Assembly (NCBI GenBank): GCA_977006965.1
Contig: OZ345356.1
Span: forward strand, 1,798,001 to 1,862,000
Direction: 5' to 3'
Length of the DNA: 64,000 nucleotides
Source of the DNA: Phymatolithon calcareum
Lineage: Eukaryota; Rhodophyta; Florideophyceae; Hapalidiales
Positions 40,165 to 50,711 of this stretch are shown here, piece after piece. The notes beneath the pieces are model-generated. The model had not been told where the DNA came from, ran no database searches, and saw only the letters and a list, made by a program, of their open reading frames with translations. Position numbers and translations under genes: made by a program. Within the stretch, counting starts at the first letter, position 1, and every line of letters starts with the position of its first letter.

Positions 40165-40569
40165 TCAATGTTACATCACGACCTATTCGAGACGGCACTA
40201 ACCTATCTCAAGCAGCGAGTTTCAGCAAAATCGTTGAGGGACCTGCTCTTTAAAGACGAAGGAGAAGGCTTGGAGGCGAGCAGAAAGAGGAATATTCCTT
40301 ATGATATTCCCGGGTCTACTCCCGCCATCATCAGACTACCGAAAGCACGTCACCGCCAATTGGCGATTAAATGGGCATTCGGACGTTTTCCCCCATTGAG
40401 TACCACACTTCTGGAAGACAAATTCGGTGAAATCGTACCAACTCTCATGAACAAGCTCGAAGTGTACCTTCAAAGATATCGACTAACAGAAGAGGAGACT
40501 AGTGAGACTGAAAAGGCACTTGACAAAGTACTATTCCTCACAATCGTCTTTTATGACGGCATGGAATAG
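40165..40569 (+). pseudogene. LINE-A RT C-terminal domain (truncated, open)
   Basis: About 134 codons without a native start; the ATG at 40153 belongs to the target site. It contains ASRKRNIPYDIPG, AIIRLPKARHRQLAIKW and the acidic helical tail. No catalytic motif. Confidence 0.85.
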
Positions 40570-40810
40570 ACCAAGACAAAATAGAACGGCGACGCTGAGA
40601 TTCCTACGAACAGGACAAGTGGACTCTAAGCTTTTCCCTCCACCTTCTCTGGAGGAGGGTTTTTGCAGCTAGGGCTACGACGATATCAACGAGCTTTTGC
40701 GGGCTTTAACGGAGCTACCAAGGTAGTAGCATCTGAAACGCATCTCCCTTACAGTCTTATGAGTGTTTCTGAGGGCGTTTAATAAATTCAAAATTCAAAA
40801 AAAAAAAAAA
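40165..40810 (+). mobile_element. LINE-A copy 7 (5'-truncated)
   Basis: Open C-terminal coding (RHRQLAIKWAFGRFP to FYDGME, stop at 40569), 3' UTR stem-loop (40629-40683), tail TAATAAATTCAAAATTC plus a 14-base A run, and a 12-bp TSD. The long pure A run and open frame suggest a young insertion. Confidence 0.92.
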
Positions 40811-40968
40811 ATGTCTCCCATTCGCTTAGTTCATGATTGGAATAGCGCGCAGCCAGTAACCTGTTCAGGATACCAACTAAGCGCTTAGTACGAGGCAATG
40901 GACTTCGTGAAGCAAGTCGATTCGAGCTGCATCAACTTGGTACAGGGCAAAATGATGAACGCCATTCT

Positions 40969-41070
40969 TCTTTTTTTTTGAGCAAAGTTTATTTAAAAGC
41001 CCCACAGACTTCCGAAGATATGGGCAAGGCTTCCTCAGTTGCTACCGACCTTTGTGTAGCTTACGAAAAC
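40969..41070 (-). repeat. LINE-B-like 3' tail
   Basis: Plus-strand AAAGTTTATTTAAAAGCC, then GATATGGGCAAGGCTTCCTC, related to the LINE-B 3' UTR (TTTTTAAAGCCTC, ACGGGCAGGGCTTCCTC) but diverged. Probably a related family. Confidence 0.6.
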
Positions 41071-41417
41071 GCACCGCCAGAGGGGCGGGCGGAAACACTT
41101 AGGATCTCAGATATCCCATCTAAATTGCAGAACTCCTGTACTGTTCGCCATAGACGACCCCCGGTAGCGAGGCGTCATTTTGTGTTCATTGCGCCACATT
41201 CTGCAGCTCGGTGATCAGTGTACCGAGCTCGTTTGACAGTTGATTCGATAGCATGTCGTAACCGCGCCTAGCACGTGGCGCGGTACTCGCGTAAGTCTTT
41301 ATTGATTAAGGGCGTTGACATCGTCTCTATAGACGCTCTGCCGGCATCGGCATACCGCTGGTATTTTAAGTATTCTCTGGAAACCGACTTCTTTCTCGGT
41401 GCTGCACATCTTCTCCA

Positions 41418-41432
41418 CTTCCGCCGCCGTGC
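41418..41432. repeat. TSD of S1 in tandem unit 1, left
   Basis: cttccgccgccgtgc, exact match at 41609-41623. Unit 2 has the uninterrupted site. Confidence 0.88.
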
Positions 41433-41608
41433 GGAGACCAGAGGTGGGTTTTTGTAGTCCACTGAGTCGTGTCACACCAACAAGAAAAGAAAACCACTTC
41501 AGGACAGAATCTAGCCAAAACCCCTTGGCCTTAGGAAAGCTGCCCCGAGCGTCAGCAGATGCGTTGGTAACTTTTAAATAAAAATCTACCTTTCTTCTTC
41601 TTCTTCTT
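41433..41608 (+). mobile_element. S1 element, 176 bp with TSD
   Basis: The best-bounded S1 copy: starts GGAGACCAGAGGTGGG, ends AAATAAAAATCTACC plus (TTC)n. A 15-bp TSD and an empty site in the neighbouring tandem unit prove it is a mobile insertion. No A/B boxes or ORF, so it is probably moved by a LINE. Confidence 0.88.
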
Positions 41609-42258
41609 CTTCCGCCGCCGTGCTCGCTCCTCGGCTGTTTGCTCCGCGCAACGTATCCTCTCATAGGTGTCACGAAGGCTGCTGCTTTGCTCCTGCCAGT
41701 GCGCCTGCTTCCTGTTAAAGCAGTCTTTTTTCACGCATTGGTTGGTTGACGCCTAGCCGTCTCCGATTACAGCAGGCCCTCGCGGGGATCGGCTTTACGC
41801 GGCGCTTGAATTGGCTCGCGCTCGGAGCAATTGCACAAAGGAAATAACTGAGCATGGCACGCGGCGTGGTACTTACGTAAGTCCCTATCGGGTAGGGGCG
41901 TTGACCTCGTCACTATAGATGATTTTGCGGTAGCGGCATACCGCTTATCTTGAAACCGAGTTCTTTCTCGGTGTTTCAGGTCTTCTTTTGGGACCGACTT
42001 CTTCCTCGATTTTACAAGTCTTCTCCGTTCCCCGTGCCGCGCTCGTTTCTTGCTTGTTTGATCCGCGTCGCGTAGCCTCGCATGGATGTCGCGAAAGCTT
42101 CTCCGTTGCTCCTGCCAGTGCGCCTGCTTCCTGTTGAAGCAGTCTTTTTTTTACACATTGGTTGGTTGACGACTAGCTGTCTCCGGTTACAGCAGCACCT
42201 CGCGGGGATCGGCCTTGCACAGCACTTGGCTTGGTTCGCGCGGAGCAATTGCCCAAGG

Positions 42259-42887
42259 AAAACGAACTTGGACCGGTTATGATAGTTTGCTTGTTTCATT
42301 TGCCGCCTCAATTTGCGGAATTAGTCAATTTCCTACGGCGGCGATGCGTTGGCATCGGAGTCACCGAGAAAACTGGAGACTTTGGTGGCGCAACAATGTA
42401 GGCGCATTCCCGATCCCGACGTCCAATTCCGGCGGAGCTACCGCCAAAATGCGCGAATTTGCCAGCCTCATAGGCGAGGGCGCTTCTGCCGGCGCGGGCG
42501 ACCCGCCCGCGCCGGATTTCTTGGCTTCTTGGTTTGTGGCCCGGTCGGTCCTTACCTCCTTGGTTCGTCAAGTAGAATCGTCTGTTGTGTCACAGGCAGC
42601 ATCAGGAGGTAACCGAGGGATACAATGCGCTGGACTGCTGTGTTATATTTTTTAAGAAATTCTGAAGTTTCAATATTGTCATAACACTATTGTGGCCCAA
42701 TTGACCTAAAAACAGGTAAATCACCTCGACATCATAAAACCATGGTTTTACAGAGTTTCTGGAAGAAATCTGAGCGAGGATCCCCCCATCATATGTCGAC
42801 AGCAGACAACACAATTTTGCCCGCCCTTTCGGAACGGTACTCACGACAGCAAAGACATCTCTGCTGACGCCCTGAGATACAGAAACA
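42259..42887. other. No recognisable gene
   Basis: GC-rich in the first half, with frames on both strands that share codon-shadow composition. Nothing assignable. Confidence 0.4.
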
Positions 42888-44124
42888 ATGTCGAACCCGG
42901 CTTCTCAATCTGTGCGTCCCGCTGCACCAACACCTCAAGTCCAGGGCTATGCTGAGAAGACTGGCGCCAATCCCTAACGTGCTGAGACGGCTCAGAATGC
43001 AAAGGACGTATCTTCAGAAAGGGCAGAACAGAACCAGGACGTTTCCAAACCTCTGATGATGTCCTCGCCCTCGCAATTGAATCCCATGCGCTCAATCTCA
43101 GAGGGGCCTCAATAAGTGACAACCGTTCTATCGATTTGTGAGGACAAGCCTCAACCGAATAATGCCGGGCAGAACGACGTTCAGGGTCTTTCGAACGTCC
43201 ACATTGCTCCCTTCATGGCCAAATCAAGTGGCGCGCTTGCCTGAATGGCTCTAGCCCCCTCGATATCTGTCTGTTGCTAGTCTGCAGGCGCGTACTGCCC
43301 AAAAAGCACCTCGTGCCAAGAGAAGAAGGCTGGCCAAACTCGGTAAGCAATGATCCAACACTACAGATCAATTATTGAGTGAAATTCTGCCGGTTATATG
43401 TTTTTCAGATGCGAGGCGTCAAGTGCCGATGAGGGACATGCGACTCGCATGTCGGATATCAGACGAGCTTTTGGATCGTTTCATGGGCGCTTTGACACAA
43501 GAAGATTTATGCGACGGTAGAGACCTTGATTTCTGCCGGCATAGATTTGCGTCTGTTATTTATCAAGCGCAGAATCCTAATTTATCCAAAATCCGAATTC
43601 GTCGAACAGAAACAACGGGCATCAAGCGTGAAATAACGCATACGAAAGCAGAAGGCAAGACAGACCTCGGTCAAACTTTTCCGGGAATTTTTTCGCTCCA
43701 AAGCAACCAGGAGGGCTTCATGTCATCCTTACTTGCTGGGTTTCAGCCTATTGAGGAAGATGTGATTATGCTTGACAAAAGTGAGCTTGGTCTTGCCGCA
43801 ATGCCTGATTCCGCGGTGACTTGTAGTATGGCACCCGGTCATCCTTGCGTTGGAATGCAGGTGGCGGACAGGAAGTCCACGGCTTATCTCTGTGGCCCGC
43901 GCGGTCGATATTCCCTGTATAGGAAAGCGGAAGACGCTGTCTCTGTGGACCAATATGTTATGCTTTTGCAGGCTGCCGGCCCTGGGAACTGGATTGAGTT
44001 TCTGCAAACATGCCGAATAACATACGCCGATAAGAAGAGCATAGTGGGTATCGCCTTATCCGCGTACGCCGGGTCCTTTGTCTATGTTAATTTAGGCTCT
44101 GGTGGACAAGCGATTTATTCATGA
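42888..44124 (+). pseudogene. Intron-containing pseudogene Y, left copy
   Basis: Upstream part: a polar, Q/S/N-rich frame from ATG 42888 (MSNPASQSV) with several stops and a shift, ending ARTAQKAPRAKRRRLAKL. A GT-AG intron (43343-43408) then joins it in frame to DARRQVPMRDMRLACRI. The second exon is open to 44124 (KSELGLAAMPDSAV, GMQVADRKSTAYL, LQAAGPGNW). The basic KRRRL stretch could be nuclear-targeting. The distal part is duplicated at 53130-53440. No known family. Exon 1 is broken, so it is called a pseudogene. Confidence 0.5.
43343..43408 (+). other. Spliceosomal intron, 66 nt
   Basis: GTAAGC at the 5' end and TATGTTTTTCAG at the 3' end. Removal keeps the frame across the junction (AKL-DARRQ). 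It is the only clear intron seen in the window. Confidence 0.6.
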
Positions 44125-44216
44125 CCTGCAAGAGATTCTGGTTGATTTTCAATGGATTTAAATCACGCCCAATCGAGCAATGATGGATTTTTCCGTGTGG
44201 TCAAGCATGGATACGA

Positions 44217-44289
44217 CGTTTCTCTTCCCAGCGTGTTCAACGATGGAGTCTGCGAAGACTACATCATTGAACGCGCTGGGAAGAGAACG
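44217..44289. repeat. Imperfect palindrome, ~35-bp arms
   Basis: TTCTCTTCCCAGCGTGTTCA and its inverted near-copy ending GAACGCGCTGGGAAGAGAAC face each other across a short centre. Because of this both strands encode a similar AGKR / SLPS.FND peptide, which is a by-product of the palindrome. Confidence 0.8.
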
Positions 44290-44504
44290 ATATCTCCGCA
44301 TCCGGAATGGTCTACTGCTCATTTGCCCTGTTTTTTTCAATCAGCTATGACTTCATAAGTTGTGTTCCCAACTGGCCACTCAGCTTTATGGTTGTTGGAA
44401 GGCTACTGCCTCCGCTTCGCTGTGATTTCGACATTACTAGAAGGTATAAGAAATTTACGCCGAGAGCCCATGGTTGAGTCCGTTGAACCCGTGCTTCGAG
44501 TCTC

Positions 44505-44760
44505 CGAGAACTGAAATTTGCGATGGCAGTAAGAAGTGGGTTGCATGCCGTGCCATTGACCATAGCAATGTCGAAGGATGGGGAGCTGGTCATCACTGCC
44601 GGTGACGACTCTGGCGATGACATACGTCTTACTCGAGTTTGGGATATTGCTTTTGGAAAATGTGTATCAAGCATCATTGGGGATCGTAAACCTCTGTACA
44701 TTATCTTGCAATCACGCAGAACAAGAAGCATGTTAAAAGTTGTGCCGGAGTTCAACTACT
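44505..44760 (+). pseudogene. WD-repeat protein fragment
   Basis: LKFAMAVRSGLHAV, then TIAMSKDGELVITAGDD and LTRVWDIAFGKCVSSIIGD give one WD40 repeat ending in VWD. It differs from the RBBP4-like genes. It is bounded on the right by the truncated lipase in opposite orientation. Confidence 0.45.
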
Positions 44761-44763
44761 GTT

Positions 44764-45237
44764 CTAGGACATCATGGATGACAGAGGGAAATACATAGGT
44801 AAGGTGTCAACACCGTCGTCCCATGCTTGCTGGACGTGTCGCCAAAAACCTGGATGAAATTGAACCGCGACTCCCTCAACGTGATGGACATCAGTAAGCG
44901 TGCAGTTAAATTTATCCATCCAGTCGCTGCTAATAAGATCTTCACCGTTGCTACCGCGCCAGATGACAGCGATACATGCCTCGTACTCAAAAATAGTAAC
45001 CTGTGTGTTACGCACGGAGAACGGGAAGACGCGGGAGAAGTGCGGGTCAATGGCCTGAACTACGATCTGAAGGCGCTGAGGGTCAAGATCGCCGTAGACG
45101 ACATTTGCGAGGATGGCGAGTGCGTAAGCATTGAGACGACTGACTTCGGTGTAGGCGTTGCCCAAATCTACTCGCTGGCGATCGCGTGGTTTGAAGAATC
45201 CCTTCGGAACAATTTTCGCAGGCCCAGGAGGCGCCAT
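44764..45237 (-). pseudogene. Class 3 lipase, truncated before the active site
   Basis: The N-terminal part of a lipase_3 protein: NAYALAILANVVYGD, then VFPFSVRNTQVTIFEYEA, CIAVIWRGSNGEDLISSDW and VQFHPGFW. The VAFRGT-like strand, the DW segment and the H.GF motif are typical. The frame ends in an unrelated tail (YFPLSSMMS) before the GHSLGG nucleophile elbow, so the catalytic triad is missing. Start at ATG 45237 (MAPPGPAK), though the frame is open to 45477 with a hydrophobic extension that could be a targeting sequence. Confidence 0.6.
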
Positions 45238-46284
45238 GGAGGCTGTGGTGGGGCAGCGGGATACAGCGATAGGCGTGGCGAATGTACGACGCGTCCTTAA
45301 TATAGGGACGAGAAAGGACGCAATTTCAAGGCAGGCATTGCAATGAAGAGGCAAAAGCTGGGCAGCTAAATCAGCAAGCGCAACCGAGACGGGAAAGAAG
45401 GGCGAAACTTGCACGCAAGCACAAATGTAAGATCGAGCCTCTAAGGGCGTGAAAGAACTGGAAACACTTTTGAGCAACGGAGGCGATCATTTCATATGCC
45501 CGTCCACGCCACTAGAGTGGAATCGACGTGTATGTATATCGCGGCTCGTTCACTGAGTATAGGGTGACCACTTGTGGTGTAGCTTTCCTATGAGTTAATC
45601 GTTGCGAAGTAAGAGCAAAGAGTTTTCCTACAGTCACAATTGCGCTCTATGGAATTCGTCAACAGCCCGTCACTACGATGAGAAATCTGAGGAAAACTCT
45701 GTTCGTATTCTAGTGTACACGTGCTCTGGTTGGTAGTGGAAAAGGCGGTGACACTATCCTACGGGGATGCGTCTGTCCTCGCCACAAAGAATACCATAAA
45801 GCATATTTGTGCACTATCGCGCAACTCCTTCTCTTCTGCTTGAAAGGAACGTCGAAGTACTGCAGCCTCACCTCAACGGAGGAACGACAAAGAAATATAT
45901 TTCAGTCGCCTCAAAGGACTCAAAATCAACATATACAGTACTTAGAACGAGAATACAATTTCGCCGGAGTTCCGCTTTTCCGTGTGAAACAATAGACGGG
46001 ATATGACTCTGGTCACTGACGTGAAATCTATACATGCAACTCAGCCTCTATACCGTTGTAATGCCTTAGTGGAAGAAAAGAGGTGCGTCTTCATGCCCAC
46101 GAGTACTTTCAGACTAGACGCAACCGTTGTATTGCCTCATCCAAATCGAAGATTTTGGCTTTTCCGTCACAGCTCCACATGGAAGGACATATTTTCTTCA
46201 TCGATACCGTGCACCTTACAGACTATACTCAAATCCAGGCGACTTTTTCATGTGATCCATATCAATTGGATATCGCGCTCCCAA
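45238..46284. other. No recognisable gene
   Basis: The upstream region of the lipase fragment (to 45477) is open in its frame; beyond that nothing is supported. Confidence 0.35.
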
Positions 46285-46900
46285 TTAACTGCATTTTGCA
46301 AGGTACGCAAGGACTCGTTTTTCGCACTGCCCCAGGCTTGTTTTCAACATTCTCGTCTTTTCAGAACCGCCTCCGTTCTTATCCTTTCGCGCTCCAGTTT
46401 TTTCCATCGTACTGTCTTCAGCGTGTAATCCAAGCAGTTTCAACAAACGCATAGTCCCACTCCGCCTGTACACCTGTTCCGATCTCATTTCAACAAAGTT
46501 CATGGGGAACGCTTGGTCCGATTTCTCTCCAGACTTCGCCATGACTTTTCGCGTTGCTGCTTCTGTGTTCACAAGAGACCAGAGGTGGGCTTTTGTAATC
46601 CACTGAATTGTGTTACACCAACAAGAAAGGAAATTCTTCCATAGACAGAATCTAGGCAAGACCTCTTGGTTCTAGGTAAGTTGCCCCAAGCCCCAACAGA
46701 TGCGTTGGTAACTTTTTAATAAAAATCTATCTTTCTTCTTCTTCTTCTTCTGCGTTCACAATATAAGAGATTAAGTTGTCGTATGTGTCAAGCGCATCCT
46801 CCGCCCCAATGCTTCGTACTTCGGAATTCACCCCCATTCGCCGCCTCGGTCCAGTTGTACCTGTTTCGCTCGCTAAAGTATCCAGTCTCCTATAAACTCT
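46285..46900 (-). pseudogene. Unknown coding sequence split by an S1 insertion
   Basis: Minus-strand frame 46574-46285 (EAATRKVMAKSGEKSD to LAYLAKCS, stop at 46285) continues upstream beyond S1 at 46750-46900 (GVNSEVRSIGAEDALDTYDN, LISYIVN) in a consistent order. S1 brought a TSD and a break. MRLLKLLGLHAED and the helical pattern are suggestive of a small helical domain, but no family can be named. Confidence 0.35.
46575..46749 (+). mobile_element. S1 element inside a coding sequence
   Basis: A 175-bp S1 with (TTC)n tail, flanked by ctgtgttcacaa (46563-46574) and ctgcgttcacaa (46750-46761). Confidence 0.85.
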
Positions 46901-47350
46901 TCAGAGTCGCAGCTATGTACTTTCGGAGAACAACCACCGACATATTGTAACCCATTTTCGGCAGGTTGTCCAAAGTTTCATCGTCATACCAAGATTTGAA
47001 GTTCGGGTTCGTGTCCGCGTACATAAAGTCCCGTATTCATCTCCGCGCACAGCCAGACCCGCTACTTGCTTCGAACACAACCGTAGGCGATAGACTGTTC
47101 AATCTGTCCAACATATCGAATCATTCAGCCTGCTTTTCGCTAACATGCCCTCTGGTCCATCCTCAGAAATATTCGCAATTGTCGATCTGATCATGAGAAG
47201 TTTAACATTCATCCAGAAATGGTAAGAGTGCGTAAGTCTCGCGTTCTTCTTTGCCATTGCGCCGCAACCCGAAAATATCTCGTTAGGCATCGTGGCTCAT
47301 GATATCCACGTACCGCGCGTCCAAGAGACGACATGATTGCCGCAACGTAC
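46901..47350. other. No recognisable gene
   Basis: Nothing supported in this stretch. Confidence 0.35.
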
Positions 47351-48667
47351 TTAGCTTACGAGCGCCCCACATTTAGCGAAAACATAATGTGCGGCACAGA
47401 CAATAAGTTCGGCATCCGAGCAGTTGAATCTTCGGAATGCAGCTTTTCGAGCAACACCAGGAGCGATTTCCTCGGTAGAACTGAATTTCGCTGCTCCCCC
47501 AATAACCGAAATCGTAGCCATGCAAGCGCTGAATAAGACCCAACCGCCGACGAGTCCATTCGAATCACACGAATATGCGCACCAGAAACAATCGATTCTT
47601 CGACTGCCTGTGCTATAGTCGCCCCATTGACTCGTCTCGCCATGCCGCAAAATAAAAACACCGCATCAAACTCAGACAGATCACTCGACGCTACTGTGAT
47701 AAATAACCGCAAGTCATACTTCGACCAGTCACCCGCGGAAAAGAAAGCAGTATTATGTCTCTATTGCGAAACTCCTGACCGAATTGAAGTTTGTAATAAA
47801 GAGCTCCAGTCTTCAAATGCTCATCCCTCTTGCAACGCCGCACGCGCGCCTCGATTTTGCAAAGCTCTCGGAGTCCACGCGCTTGCCGAAAGTCTCCAGA
47901 AATTCACTGGCATATCTTACAGAACCATTATCCACGGCAATAACGAAAGTTTCGCGCTTTCGATGAGGAACATGAACCAGTTTTGAATAAGGTACTAGAC
48001 TTGACGTTCCCATTACTTGTCGCAAGCTGCTGGTATCATTGTTACGAATAGCCGTCAAATTCGAGAATTGCCTATCCCCGAGGTCATTAAGCCATCGAAC
48101 CAGCTCTTCGGCACGCCAAAATTCAACACTGCGACTCGTATCTGCATCCAACTGACTTCTTGTCGTTAGCCAATTTTTCTCCACGACTTCAAGAACAGCA
48201 CCACTTTGCCGACCACGCATTTCGTCGCTTCGCACACCACTTTGCAAATCGTTTGCACTCGTCGGGAAGAAAATAAGCATTTTCCCATGCGCCGATGCTT
48301 TTTCGCACCCATCAATCGCCCGAGACCTTGGTACCATGCCGTTTTCGGCAGAACGTTAGGGATATGAAGGAATCGTGTTGCGATGAGATGACATTGTTTC
48401 GGCAAATATTCCACGCGCGGATCAGAGATATCGTTCGTTTGCGGGCCTGCATATTTCGGTAGGCGAGAATAAATAGTGCGTGGACACCGCAACGCATGAA
48501 TGGTGCCGGAGTGTGCACCAATAGTTCTTGCATTGGCAGAATTCTAGGAATACAGCACTTTGCCGCCATCCGCGAAAACAACGGTCTGTCTGCGAATGAG
48601 AAAATTCATTCTCCGGTCTGTCGGCAAGGCTCTGTAAAAATGCGCAGACTTCGACATCTCTAGCCAT
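47351..48667 (-). pseudogene. Decayed coding region, possibly FANCD2-like C-terminus
   Basis: Several overlapping minus-strand frames suggest a former long ORF. 47813-48337 reads YSKLVHVPHRKRETFVIAV, then VRYASEFLETFGKRVDSESF. About 65 residues later, in another frame, EFDAVFLFCGMARRVNGATI appears. Spacing and pattern recall the C-terminal region of FANCD2 (LVN..., G..F...FLK, then F..G.LK.R.l.G..I.S). The similarity is short and the rest does not help, so this is a guess. An unrelated host gene is equally possible. Confidence 0.25.
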
Positions 48668-49496
48668 GGTAGAAATAGATTTTGGGCAGGTTCAAGCATT
48701 AGTATTCTGTCTCGCAGTAAACCATTGCCAACTCAATTAGCCGAGAAGTATTCGTCCTAATCGAGAAAAACGAAATGTGTTTCCCAATTGAACGCCTAGT
48801 TCGCAATAGCAGATCGCGATCCCTTAGTTCCTCTCGATTCCAGTGTCCAGTCTTGTTCTGACCAACCTATACCCTGCGCACGTCTACTCCGCGTAAGTGA
48901 CACATATCGAAAACATCCGCGCGAGAGCCCTCAGTGCTGCGATCGTCCAGGACGAAAATCGCATCCACAGCATCTTCTGACGAGGGCAAGAATCAATGCA
49001 GAGCATGCACAACGTTTCGCATCTCCACCAAAGCAACGATTCTTTTGACATCATTAGTCGGTATGCGACAGTGGTTGCACAAAAACAGGGCCGTTATGTC
49101 CTTTGACAAATTGCTCCTTTGGCTTACGACCTGGCGCGTGAATGTATTCTCGCGTTCGACCGGTGAACTGTCATGATGTTGAGATGTTTTGTCTTCGGTC
49201 GCATTGGCAAAAGATGCTTAATAGAAATTGTTTTGAAAACAGTGCCCAAAAGGCAGGGAGACATAGCCACAGACCGAAAGATATATGCTGAGTTTTGAGC
49301 TACGCCAGCAGATCTGCGTTTATTCGAGCCCGCGCGTACCAAGCCGTGATTCCCGCCCAAAGTAGCGGTTGTCGTGGTACGAAAGCAACGGTGTGTGAAG
49401 AGAACCATTTCGTTCGTCCACTCGCCACTGTAATTTCCGTACGTTGGCCTCAGAATCCTGTTTTTCAGAAAAAAAGGTAGTTCTTTCAGACTCGTA
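48668..49496. other. No recognisable gene
   Basis: Frames at 48934-49176 (plus) and 49124-49408 (minus) show no motif. Confidence 0.35.
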
Positions 49497-49960
49497 ATTA
49501 AATGGATTTATTGAGAAGGTACCATGTGTCCCAACGTGAGGAATGTCGTCACCATTCTTAGCACTCTACTGCGCTCGAAAATTCGGTTCCTTAATCAGAA
49601 TTACTTAGTATCTCGTCAATGGCTCGGGCCACGTTGGTCTCCTCTTTAGGGGTCCATGTTGGCTTTCCCAGGATTCCATCAGACTCTACGCGCGCCTTTT
49701 TCTTCCCAGACGACTAAACAGGGTCTGCCTAGGATAGATAAAGGGTTTGTAGGTAAAATAAAGAGGTTGAGCTGCCGCTCGCACCAAGATAGTTTAGACC
49801 GTGGGCACAAACCGTGATATGTTTCAATAATCATGCTCACGATAATTGATCTAGGAGAGCTGTCTGGGAAGTCCACGATGTATTCCGGAGTTAAATTTGG
49901 TGGCGTCTAACAACATTCGCCGGAACGAAATATTTGGTTCTAGAAATATATAGTGTTGGA
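49497..49960 (-). repeat. LINE-E-like repeat with C-terminal coding
   Basis: The minus-strand frame ends ILGKPTWTPKEETNVARAID then EILSNSD and stop, followed by a 3' UTR with GGGACACATGGTACCTTCTC, AATAAATCCATTTAATTACG. The same end occurs near 59670-59870 (AIDQILRNSD). This supports a retroelement 3' end with an ORF of unknown type. Confidence 0.5.
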
Positions 49961-50365
49961 CCCTAACTGTATCAAATTCTGGTTAATGCCGCATTACTGC
50001 AACAAGCGGCGTTGGCCAACGATGCAACCCTGTCTACTGGACTCATATAAAATAGTGCCGTTGAGAGCGCTGCTGGCGACGATATCAACGCTCGCACCAC
50101 AAACTGCACGCGAGTTGCATCATGGAAGTGGACTGCACTTGATATGAACATACAAAGCCTGAGGACGGCATATGAACGGCGAACAGTGTTCCGTGAGACC
50201 TTTCAAAATTCTACTAGTGCATTCTCTCCAAACTACTGCACGCCGCTAGACATAGTTACCGGTAGATCTGTCTAGCACTAAACCTTCCGTATCTTCAAAG
50301 GGACATTTTGTGGTAAACATTTTCTGGGCTGCCCTGAGGGCCAGTTTTCAGTTCCTCAAAATTGC
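49961..50365. other. No recognisable gene
   Basis: Nothing supported. Confidence 0.4.
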
Positions 50366-50380
50366 ATCTATAGAATGGAA
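50366..50380. repeat. TSD of LINE-A copy 8, left
   Basis: atctatagaatggaa, exact match at 50697-50711. Confidence 0.9.
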
Positions 50381-50696
50381 ATGAAGTGGTTATCACCCTG
50401 TGGAAGTTGCTGTCCTTGATCCCTCGTCGGCGGAGGCGGGCGGGGAGTCTTGCATCATGTTGGGAGCAAGCGCACGGGCGGGGCACGCAGGACTGTCTGA
50501 CCGTTTTTGCTTTTCCCTCCACCTTCTCTGGAGGAGGGTTTTTGCAGCTAGTGCTACGACGATAGCAACGAGCCCGGATTTTGCGGGCTTTAACAGAGTA
50601 ACGGAGCTACTAAGGTAGTAGCATCTGAAACGCAGCTCCCTTACAGTCTTATGAGTGTTTCTGAGGGCGTTTAATAAATTCAAAATTCAAAAAAAA
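50381..50696 (+). mobile_element. LINE-A copy 8: 3' UTR only, with non-LINE 5' extension
   Basis: From about 50506 it is the LINE-A 3' UTR (stem-loop 50509-50562, tail TTTAATAAATTCAAAATTC). The first 125 bp, GC-rich, have no counterpart in other LINE-A copies but lie inside the 15-bp TSD. Confidence 0.88.
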
Positions 50697-50711
50697 ATCT
50701 ATAGAATGGAA

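Larger units (their letters stand above)
41260..42258 (+). repeat. Tandem duplication of a ~400-bp unit
   Basis: Unit 1 is 41260-41847 (including an S1 insertion) and unit 2 is 41848-42258. Shared blocks in order: GGCGTTGAC, GGCATACCGCT, CTCCTGCCAGTGCGCCTGCT, TTGGTTGGTTGACG and CCTCGCGGGGATCGGC. No protein function was recognised. Confidence 0.75.
34910..44195 (+). repeat. Left arm of a large inverted duplication
   Basis: Three blocks recur in reverse order and orientation at 53030-58450: the histone-chaperone gene with its flanks (34910-37100), segment X (39660-39950) and segment Y (43740-44195). The intervening parts (37.2-39.6 and 40-43.7 kb) are found only here and are partly repeats. 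Confidence 0.75.

Noticed and set aside
41592-41608. Independent (TTC)n microsatellite
   Set aside because: It is the tail of an S1 insertion inside its TSD.
44152-44358. Two small genes on opposite strands with similar products
   Set aside because: The similarity comes from a palindrome in the DNA, so both peptides are by-products.
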